Shown: piece after piece, positions 1-9,462 of the stretch
Numbering within the stretch: position 1 is the first letter of the stretch
Layout: the number at the start of each line of letters is the position of its first letter
From: Desulfobacteraceae bacterium
GTDB lineage: Bacteria; Desulfobacterota; Desulfobacteria; Desulfobacterales; JAABRJ01
DNA: 10,219 nt
Reading direction: 5' to 3'
Assembly (NCBI GenBank): GCA_011390985.1
Contig: JAABRJ010000497.1
Coordinates: 1 to 10,219 of the forward strand
Notes under the pieces: model-generated
The model's database searches: none
The model's input: the letters and a program-made list of their open reading frames with translations, nothing else
What the model was told of the DNA's origin: nothing
Translations under genes and position numbers: made by a program

Positions 1-982
1 GCTGGCCAAAACCGCCGGGATGCAGGTGCTCGCGCTGCTGGCCAAGGGCCTAACGCCCCACAGGATCCTGACCCCCGCAGCCTTTCGCAACGCCCTGACG
101 GTGGACATGGCCCTGGGCTGCTCGACCAACACCGTACTGCATCTGAGCGCCCTGGCGCGCGAGGCCGGGGTGGACTTCGACCTTGACATGATCAACGCCG
201 TCAGCGCCAAAACCCCCCACCTCTGCTCGCTGAGCCCCGGCGGCAAGGACCACGTCGAAGACCTCGACCGCGCCGGCGGCATTCCGGCGCTGATGCAGAC
301 ACTCCTGCAGGGCGGCCTGCTGGACCCCGCCTGCCTGACGGTCAGCGGCGCGACGGTCGGCGAAAACCTGGCCAACGCGCGCGTCCTGGACCCCGCGGTG
401 ATTCGTCCGCTGGATTCCCCCTACCACCCGGAGGGCGGGCTGGCGGTCCTTTTCGGCAACCTGGCGCCCGAAGGCTGCGTGGTCAAGCAGTCCGCCGTGC
501 GGCCCGAAATGATGCGCCACGAGGGGCCGGCGCGGGTCTTTGACACCGAGGAGGCGGCCACCGAGGCCATCATGTCCGGCGCCATCCGCCCAGGCGACGT
601 GGTCGTGATCCGCTATGAAGGCCCCATGGGCGGCCCCGGGATGCGCGAGATGCTGACCCCCACCTCCGCCATCGCCGGCATGCAGCTCGACGCCCAGGTG
701 GCCCTCCTGACCGACGGCCGCTTTTCCGGCGGCTCGCGCGGGGCGGCCATCGGCCACATCTCACCGGAGGCCATGCAGGGCGGCCCGCTGGCGGCCGTGC
801 ACGAAAACGACCGGATCGCCATCGACATCCCGGCCAAAAAACTCACCCTGAAAGTCTCCGACCGCGAAATCCAGGATCGTCTGGCGGCCTGGCGCGCGCC
901 CGCCCCCCGGATCACGCGGGGCTACATGGCCCGTTACGCCCGAATGGTGTCATCGGCCAGCCAGGGCGCGGTGGTCCGCTGA
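1..982 (+). CDS. ilvD: Dihydroxyacid dehydratase, C-terminal part (5' end outside window)
   Basis: IlvD dehydrates 2,3-dihydroxyisovalerate and 2,3-dihydroxy-3-methylvalerate to the 2-oxoacids that precede valine/leucine and isoleucine; it is a cytoplasmic iron-sulfur enzyme. The reading frame is open from the left edge (first complete codon at 2), so the ATG at 20 is internal. The 326 visible residues are roughly the last 60% of a family usually about 555-615 aa long. Diagnostic blocks are visible: the DMALGCSTNTVLHL stretch (about 104-145), the YEGPMGGPGM block (about 614-643) and LTDGRFSGGSRG (about 707-742). The cysteines that ligate the cluster in this family lie in the N-terminal half, outside the window, so cluster type cannot be judged. 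The gene ends in TGA, 43 bases before ilvB, and is probably the first visible member of the operon. The identification is firm. Confidence 0.96.
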   Translation, partial: LAKTAGMQVLALLAKGLTPHRILTPAAFRNALTVDMALGCSTNTVLHLSALAREAGVDFDLDMINAVSAKTPHLCSLSPGGKDHVEDLDRAGGIPALMQTLLQGGLLDPACLTVSGATVGENLANARVLDPAVIRPLDSPYHPEGGLAVLFGNLAPEGCVVKQSAVRPEMMRHEGPARVFDTEEAATEAIMSGAIRPGDVVVIRYEGPMGGPGMREMLTPTSAIAGMQLDAQVALLTDGRFSGGSRGAAIGHISPEAMQGGPLAAVHENDRIAIDIPAKKLTLKVSDREIQDRLAAWRAPAPRITRGYMARYARMVSSASQGAVVR

Positions 983-1025
983 GCATGGCCGCCCAAAGCA
1001 ATCCAACCAGAAAGGAACGCAACCC

Positions 1026-2714
<1,689 letters not shown>

Positions 2715-2750
2715 CGGCCTGCGGCGCACGCCGGGAAAGGAGCGACTGCC

Positions 2751-3239
2751 ATGACCGAAGAAAATCACGTGCTGTCCCTGCTGGTGGACAACGAACCGGG
2801 GGTGCTCTCGCGCATCGTGGGCCTTTTCAGCGGCCGGGGCTTCAACATCGAAAGCCTCTGTGTGGCCGAAACCACCGAGCCCGGGATCTCGCGCATCACG
2901 ATTGTCACCAAGGCCAACACCCCGGTGGTGGAGCAGATCAAAAAACAGCTCAACAAGCTGATCAACATTCTGAAGGTCTACGAGCTCACGGGCCAGGATT
3001 TCGTGCAGCGTGAAATGGCCCTCATCAAGGTCACCGCCAAACCGGAGCATCGCGCCGAGATTCTCCGGATCGTCGACATCTTCCGGTGCAAGGTGGTGGA
3101 CGTCGGCCAGGAGCACTACACCATCGAGGTGACCGGCGACCAGGGCAAACTGGCCGCCATCATCAGTCTGCTGAAACCCTTGGGCATCAAGGAAATCGCC
3201 AAAACCGGGATCATCGCCCTTTTCCGGGAGCCCAAATGA
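2751..3239 (+). CDS. ilvN: Acetohydroxyacid synthase, small regulatory subunit
   Basis: This is the ACT-domain subunit that activates IlvB and confers feedback inhibition by valine. The 162 aa match the usual length of about 160-165. An N-terminal ACT domain (about 5-80) is followed by the C-terminal small-subunit domain (about 84-160). Asn14, Gly17, Ser20 and Asn32 line up with E. coli IlvH Asn11, Gly14, Ser17 and Asn29, positions tied to valine binding or valine resistance. All are retained, so the enzyme is probably valine-sensitive (inference). The start is supported by AAAGGAG at 2736-2742, 8 bases before the ATG. The symbol ilvH would be an equally acceptable name. A terminator-like hairpin lies immediately downstream, before ilvC. 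Confidence 0.97.
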   Translation: MTEENHVLSLLVDNEPGVLSRIVGLFSGRGFNIESLCVAETTEPGISRITIVTKANTPVVEQIKKQLNKLINILKVYELTGQDFVQREMALIKVTAKPEHRAEILRIVDIFRCKVVDVGQEHYTIEVTGDQGKLAAIISLLKPLGIKEIAKTGIIALFREPK

Positions 3240-3241
3240 TC

Positions 3242-3278
3242 CAGCCGCGGGTCAGCCCGCCGCTGCCCCGATTTTTTT
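3242..3278 (+). terminator. Terminator-like hairpin with T tract between ilvN and ilvC
   Basis: Starting 2 bases after the ilvN stop, CAGC (3242-3245) and GCGGG (3247-3251) pair with CCCGC (3256-3260) and GCTG (3262-3265). There is one C-C mismatch and a TCAG loop. A run of seven T follows at 3272-3278. The stem is 6 bases from the T run, which is wider than in an efficient intrinsic terminator. The element may therefore be a weak or partial terminator, an attenuator, or a processing site that lowers ilvC expression relative to ilvBN. The pairing is seen directly; any function is inferred. Confidence 0.4.
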
Positions 3279-3303
3279 ATCTTACATCCGAAGGAGCGAG
3301 GAA

Positions 3304-4353
3304 ATGGCAAAGATTGATTTTGGAGGGGTCATCGAGGAGGTCATCACGGCCGACGAGTTCACCCTCGACCAGGCCCGGGAGACCCTCAAAAACGAGCTCA
3401 TCACGATCCTGGGGTACGGCGTCCAGGGCCCCGGCCAGGCGCTCAACCTGCGGGACAACGGGTTTGCGGTGATCGTCGGCCAGCGGGAGGGCACCGCCTC
3501 CTGGCAGCGGGCCGTGGAAGACGGCTTTGTGCCGGGTAAAACCCTGCTGCCCATCGAAGCGGCGGCGCGCAAGGGCACCGTGGTCCAGTACCTGCTCTCG
3601 GACGCCGGTCAGATGGCCCTCTGGCCGCGGGTCAAGCAGTGCCTGAACGCAGGCGACGCCCTGTATTTCTCCCACGGCTTTTCGGTGGTCTACAAGGATC
3701 AGACCGGGATCGTGCCGCCGGCCAACGTGGACGTCATCCTGGTGGCCCCCAAGGGTTCGGGCCGCACGGTGCGGACCAATTTCCTGGCCGGCAGCGGCAT
3801 CAACTCCAGCTTCGCCATTCACCAGGACTTCAGCGGCCGGGCCCGCGAACGGGCCCTGGCGCTGGGAATCGCCATCGGCTCGGGCTACCTCTTTGCAACG
3901 ACCTTTGAAAAAGAGGTCCACAGCGACCTCACCGGCGAGCGCGGCATCCTGATGGGCGCCCTGGCCGGCGTGATGGAGGCCCAGTACGAACTGCTGCGCA
4001 AGCACGGCCACAGCCCCAGCGAAGCGTTCAACGAAACCGTCGAGGAGCTGACCCAGAGCCTGATCCGGCTGGTGGCCGAAAACGGCATGGACTGGATGTT
4101 CGCCAACTGCAGCACCACGGCCCAGCGCGGCGCGCTGGACTGGGCGCCGCGCTTCAAGCAGGCGGTGGTGCCGGTGTTTGACACGCTTTACGAAAGCGTC
4201 GTTTCCGGCAAGGAAACCGCACGCACGATCGAGCGCAACAGCGCCCCGGACTACCGTGAAAAGCTGCGGGTGGAACTCGACCGCATCAAAAACTCTGAAA
4301 TGTGGCGGGCCGGGGCCGCGGTACGCGCCCTGCGGCCGGAAAACCGCGAATAG
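3304..4353 (+). CDS. ilvC: Ketol-acid reductoisomerase, diverged subtype
   Basis: IlvC isomerises and reduces acetolactate or acetohydroxybutyrate to the dihydroxyacids used by IlvD, with Mg2+ and NAD(P)H. The 349 aa comprise an N-terminal Rossmann domain (about 1-195) and a C-terminal knotted helical domain (about 196-345). The nucleotide motif is G37-Y-G-V-Q-G42, but the following residues are Pro43-Gly44-Gln45 instead of the His-Ala-His of most class I enzymes. Catalytic positions can be placed by motif: His124, Lys150, Asp208 and Glu212 (DLTGE), Glu244 and Glu248, and Ser270 (CSTTAQRG). The cofactor loop (about 60-67, QREGTASW) keeps Arg61, Thr64 and Ser66, which suggests NADPH use, though not firmly. 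From memory this subtype resembles the Bacteroidetes enzymes. The ATG follows AAGGAG at 3291-3296, 7 bases away. Confidence 0.97.
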   Translation: MAKIDFGGVIEEVITADEFTLDQARETLKNELITILGYGVQGPGQALNLRDNGFAVIVGQREGTASWQRAVEDGFVPGKTLLPIEAAARKGTVVQYLLSDAGQMALWPRVKQCLNAGDALYFSHGFSVVYKDQTGIVPPANVDVILVAPKGSGRTVRTNFLAGSGINSSFAIHQDFSGRARERALALGIAIGSGYLFATTFEKEVHSDLTGERGILMGALAGVMEAQYELLRKHGHSPSEAFNETVEELTQSLIRLVAENGMDWMFANCSTTAQRGALDWAPRFKQAVVPVFDTLYESVVSGKETARTIERNSAPDYREKLRVELDRIKNSEMWRAGAAVRALRPENRE

Positions 4354-4359
4354 AGGCCG

Positions 4360-4379
4360 CTGCAGACCGGTGTCTGCGG
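4360..4379 (+). other. Small intergenic hairpin between ilvC and cimA
   Basis: Just after the ilvC stop, CTGCAGAC (4360-4367) pairs with GTCTGCGG (4372-4379), including one G-U pair, around a CGGT tetraloop. No T tract follows, so it is not an intrinsic terminator. It could stabilise or punctuate the operon mRNA, or have no role. Only the pairing is seen. Confidence 0.3.
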
Positions 4380-4436
4380 GGGGCGCCCGGAACGGGGACC
4401 CTGCGCAGCCGGTGCGGCGGCCGTGGGAGCAAGACC

Positions 4437-6053
<1,617 letters not shown>

Positions 6054-6125
6054 GCGGCGGTTCGGCCGAACGCCCCCATCCGCCTGTTTTCACCGCCTGC
6101 CGGCAAACGGCAAAGGAGAACCCAA

Positions 6126-6197
6126 GTGAACCTGAAGGAAAGGTCAACCGCCGCAGGACCGATTCACACCCGGATCCTGCGGCGCATGCTCCCGTGA
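6126..6197 (+). CDS. Possible 23-aa leader peptide upstream of leuA
   Basis: A GTG at 6126 sits 7 bases after a strong AAAGGAG (6112-6118) and opens a 23-codon frame that stops at TGA 6195-6197, about 100 bases before leuA. The peptide reads MNLKERSTAAGPIHTRILRR followed by MLP. It has three leucine codons (positions 3, 18 and 22), with Ile-Leu and Met-Leu near the end, but no run of leucine codons like classic attenuator peptides. Most of the ORF is folded in a strong stem (6149-6184), so translation and folding would compete. The stop overlaps a further ATG (TGATG at 6195-6199) that opens a three-codon frame. The ribosome site and frame are seen; a leader role is inferred from position and structure. 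It could also be a chance ORF. Confidence 0.4.
   Translation: MNLKERSTAAGPIHTRILRRMLP
6149..6184 (+). promoter_or_regulatory. Strong stem-loop in the leuA leader region
   Basis: CGCCGCAGGA (6149-6158) is a perfect inverted repeat of TCCTGCGGCG (6175-6184). The stem extends inward by CCG (6159-6161) with CGG (6171-6173), past a bulged A at 6174. This gives 13 pairs around a 9-base loop, very stable for a 36-base element, and it lies inside the small ORF. No T tract follows. The 5' arm bases CCGCAGG (6151-6157) can alternatively pair with a second CCTGCGG at 6232-6238. This could make a switch with downstream hairpins, but that is inference. Confidence 0.5.
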
Positions 6198-6223
6198 TGA
6201 AGCCCTGATTTGAGTCTGCGTGA

Positions 6224-6269
6224 CCGGGCGGCCTGCGGGACGGCCCGGGTTGGTCCGCTTTGTCGGACC
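6224..6269 (+). promoter_or_regulatory. Two downstream hairpins before the leuA ribosome site
   Basis: CCGGGC (6224-6229) pairs with GCCCGG (6243-6248) around a 13-base loop that contains CCTGCGG. Next, GGTCCG (6252-6257) pairs with CGGACC (6264-6269) around a CTTTGT loop. Neither has a T tract, so they do not form an intrinsic terminator. The leuA Shine-Dalgarno (6287-6292) lies 17 bases further on and is not sequestered by either. Together with the upstream stem they fill most of this 246-base spacer. Function is unknown. Confidence 0.35.
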
Positions 6270-6299
6270 CCACCATTTCCAAATTGAAGGAGTTTCATC

Positions 6300-7838
<1,539 letters not shown>

Positions 7839-7856
7839 GCCCCAGCAATAAGAAAC

Positions 7857-7896
7857 AAAGCGGCCGGGGGATGCGATCCTCCCCCGGCCGCTTTTT
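7857..7896. terminator. Bidirectional intrinsic terminator between leuA and the PEP-CTERM gene
   Basis: A perfect 15-bp inverted repeat (7857-7871 with 7880-7894) with an 8-base loop is rich in G-C pairs. The plus strand ends in TTTTT (7892-7896). Read on the minus strand the stem is followed by CTTTGTTTCTTATT, also T-rich. It lies between convergent genes, 18 bases after the leuA stop and about 40 bases past the stop of the minus-strand gene, so it probably serves both. Confidence 0.92.
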
Positions 7897-7935
7897 CAGG
7901 TTTACCACCCAGCCTTCCCTCTGCAAAAAAAGGCG

Positions 7936-8511
7936 CTACACCTCCTGCCGCTTGCGGCGGCGGGAGAAGATCCCCACCCCCAGCAGGCCGGTTCCCAGCA
8001 GCAGCACCGTCGCCGGCTCGGGCACGGGCGCCGCACCGTGAGTGGTGTCGTTGTCTCGGAAGTGGGGGTGGTGGCTCAACTTGCCGCTTTTGATCATCTC
8101 GGCAATGGTATTGGCGGCAAAAAATCGAAGCAGGTGGTGAGCGGAGCCATTTTCTCGGATGACGTTCGTGCCCGACCCGTGGGAAAAATACCCCTCGAGG
8201 TCGGTTCCTTCCCCAAAGGCGCAATCGCCGCCGAACCTGAAAGAGCCAGATGGCCTAAACTCACGCGGCTGAATGGTGTCGAAAGCACCCCAGATGGCGC
8301 TGTATATACCTTTACCGATCGGGTTTGGCCCATTACAACCATTTGTCAGCCCACACCCGTCCCCGATAGATTTGTCCCCCTTGGCAATTCCTCCGATGTG
8401 TTTCGGGTTGAGTAAGAGGTCGTTGACAGCGAACGAACACGCCGCGGCGCTGCCGGCCACTAAAAAGATCGACAAGACAACCAGCGACAATAACCCAAGC
8501 TTCTTTTTCAT
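7936..8511 (-). CDS. Secreted PEP-CTERM sorting-domain protein, function unknown
   Basis: The 191-aa protein has an N-terminal signal peptide (MKKK, then a hydrophobic stretch to about residue 24) and a C-terminal PEP-CTERM anchor. In the anchor, Val-Pro-Glu-Pro (about 163-166) precedes a hydrophobic helix with a GTGLLG motif and a final arginine/lysine cluster. Proteins with this tail are handled by exosortases (EpsH/XrtA family) and end up at the outer surface or in the extracellular matrix; no exosortase gene is visible here. The mature part of about 140 aa has four cysteines (25, 53, 59, 97), glycine-rich loops and a His/Asp-rich stretch (about 147-158) just before the sorting signal. I recognise no domain in it. 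The start was moved from the ATG at 8523 to the one at 8511 because a GGAGG lies between them. The gene is less GC-rich than its neighbours. Confidence 0.88.
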   Translation of the reverse strand: MKKKLGLLSLVVLSIFLVAGSAAACSFAVNDLLLNPKHIGGIAKGDKSIGDGCGLTNGCNGPNPIGKGIYSAIWGAFDTIQPREFRPSGSFRFGGDCAFGEGTDLEGYFSHGSGTNVIRENGSAHHLLRFFAANTIAEMIKSGKLSHHPHFRDNDTTHGAAPVPEPATVLLLGTGLLGVGIFSRRRKRQEV

Positions 8512-8516
8512 TTTTT

Positions 8517-8521
8517 CCTCC
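8517..8521 (-). promoter_or_regulatory. Ribosome binding site that fixes the start of the PEP-CTERM gene
   Basis: On the minus strand GGAGG (8517-8521), followed by A's, lies 5 bases upstream of the ATG at 8511. It overlaps the upstream in-frame ATG at 8523, which has no comparable site of its own. This supports initiation at 8511, giving a signal peptide that starts MKKK. Confidence 0.75.
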
Positions 8522-8567
8522 ATTTTATCTCTGCGACCGGTTGGTTGGACAACCCCCGCAGGTTAGG

Positions 8568-8600
8568 CCCTCCCTCATCCTCTCTGGGAGGGGGAGAGAG
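8568..8600. repeat. GC-rich inverted repeat, possibly a dispersed REP-like element
   Basis: CCCTCCC (8568-8574) pairs with GGGAGGG (8586-8592), and alternatively CTCTCT (8580-8585) pairs with AGAGAG (8595-8600). The sequence resembles the CCCTC/GAGGG-type intergenic palindromes dispersed in many bacterial genomes. It would lie in the 5' untranslated region of the PEP-CTERM transcript. Copy number cannot be seen from one window. Confidence 0.3.
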
Positions 8601-8663
8601 CAAAACCCTCGCCAAGATGCAAAAACAAAATGAAAGCAATCAAATATTTAATTTTTTCTTTAT

Positions 8664-8693
8664 GTTATCGAATGTGGTTTGATTGAAAGTCAA
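8664..8693 (-). promoter_or_regulatory. Candidate sigma-70 promoter for the PEP-CTERM gene
   Basis: On the minus strand TTGACT (8688-8693) is separated by 18 bases from GATAAC (8664-8669). The -35 box matches the consensus at 5 of 6 bases and the -10 box at 4 of 6. It lies in the most AT-rich part of the gap, about 150 bases before the start codon, which would leave a long leader. It fits by position and sequence only. Confidence 0.4.
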
Positions 8694-8788
8694 AATCGGA
8701 AGCCGTTTTGATTCCAAATGCGGGAAAAAAGCTGGGATTTTTACTCAACCGGTGGGAACTGGATTACCGAAGAGACATTTCGGGTATG

Positions 8789-8814
8789 AAAAATGGCCGC
8801 CCGCAGGCGGCCAT
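8789..8814 (-). terminator. Intrinsic terminator of the chalcone isomerase-like gene
   Basis: Read on the minus strand, ATGGCCGCC and GGCGGCCAT form a perfect 9-bp stem (8793-8801 with 8806-8814) with a 4-base loop, running directly into a TTTTT tract (8789-8793, sharing its first base with the stem). It lies 28 bases beyond the stop codon of the minus-strand gene that ends at 8843. It separates that gene from the PEP-CTERM gene, which therefore needs its own promoter. Confidence 0.9.
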
Positions 8815-8842
8815 CTCAAAACGGGGATACGAATAAAATATT

Positions 8843-9406
8843 CTAATTTCCCAACATACCGGCTTTCAGGCTCTTGTCGGCCGGTTTTTCCCCCAGCCAG
8901 ATGGCGAAAACGGCCTGTTTGAAGGGCAGCCCCTGGATCAGTCCTCGTAGCTGGCCTTTGGCGTACACCCGCACGCCCTGCTCCGGTGTGTAGATAATGT
9001 CATAGACGTCACCGGCCTTCGCCTCTTGGCTGAAAAAGCCGTTGAACTGGTCGATTTCCGACTGGAGGGGGGCGGTGGCGCCGCCGGTGGCGTTGGCAAA
9101 GCCTTCGTTCCAGGCCTCGATCAGCTTCTGGCTGGACACCCCGTCGTGGATGAAGTGCATCCGGATCGCCATGGGCTCATCGCCCGCGACAATGCCGGGG
9201 GCATCGCCCGATTTTTGCCTGAGGTAGAGCCCGCCCGCGTAAACCTTGACAAAAAGCTTGGTCCGCAGGCCGGCGCCGTTCAGCACCAGGTCCTGACTGC
9301 CGGCCACCAGTGTATCGGGTAAAACGACCCCGCCGATCTCCTTGGCCACCGCCGCCGGGGACAGCAGCACAACCACCAAAAACAGCAGCATCCAGCGCTT
9401 CACCAT
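8843..9406 (-). CDS. Secreted chalcone isomerase-like protein
   Basis: The 187-aa protein has a signal peptide (basic MVKR, a hydrophobic core, probable cleavage after AVA near residue 21-22). The rest matches the bacterial chalcone isomerase-like family: the LPDTL start of the domain, LVLNGAGLRTKLFVKVYAGG (about residues 40-59), the VSSQKLIEAWNEGF segment, and a C-terminal block with FAIWLG and a final LKAGMLGN. Bacterial members are usually small periplasmic or exported proteins with no established reaction; true flavonoid isomerisation should not be assumed. The start is supported by AGGAGG (9415-9420), 8 bases upstream. It lies 56 bases downstream of pyrD on the same strand and may share its transcript. 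The family call is good; the function is unknown. Confidence 0.87.
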   Translation of the reverse strand: MVKRWMLLFLVVVLLSPAAVAKEIGGVVLPDTLVAGSQDLVLNGAGLRTKLFVKVYAGGLYLRQKSGDAPGIVAGDEPMAIRMHFIHDGVSSQKLIEAWNEGFANATGGATAPLQSEIDQFNGFFSQEAKAGDVYDIIYTPEQGVRVYAKGQLRGLIQGLPFKQAVFAIWLGEKPADKSLKAGMLGN

Positions 9407-9462
9407 TCCGCCTTCCTCCTTTTTCGTTATGGATTGAAATACGACCGCATGCGGCTCGCGTC

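Larger units (their letters stand above)
8512..8842. other. 331-base gene-free region between two minus-strand genes
   Basis: This stretch is more AT-rich than the rest of the window, especially about 8620-8700. It contains the leader and a candidate promoter of the PEP-CTERM gene, a GC-rich inverted repeat at 8568-8600 and the terminator of the chalcone isomerase-like gene at 8789-8814. The small plus-strand open frame at 8683-8922 shows no family features and overlaps the terminator and the next gene. I find no convincing gene. Confidence 0.7.

Noticed and set aside
4302..4436. Upstream in-frame extension of cimA from the ATG at 4302
   Set aside because: It overlaps the 3' end of ilvC in another frame, has no good ribosome site and adds an Arg/Gly/Ala-rich stretch absent from the family; the ATG at 4437 with GGGAG fits better.
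6224..6269. T-box or intrinsic terminator before leuA
   Set aside because: No T tract follows either hairpin, and the conserved T-box antiterminator sequence is not present.
7936..8511. Lipoprotein reading of the PEP-CTERM protein
   Set aside because: The residues before the cysteine are Ala-Ala-Ala without the usual leucine at -3, so a signal peptidase I site is more likely, though the lipobox is not fully excluded.
8683..8922. 79-aa plus-strand open frame in the gap before the chalcone isomerase-like gene
   Set aside because: It overlaps a strong minus-strand terminator and the 3' end of the real gene, has no ribosome site that I can see, and no recognisable features.
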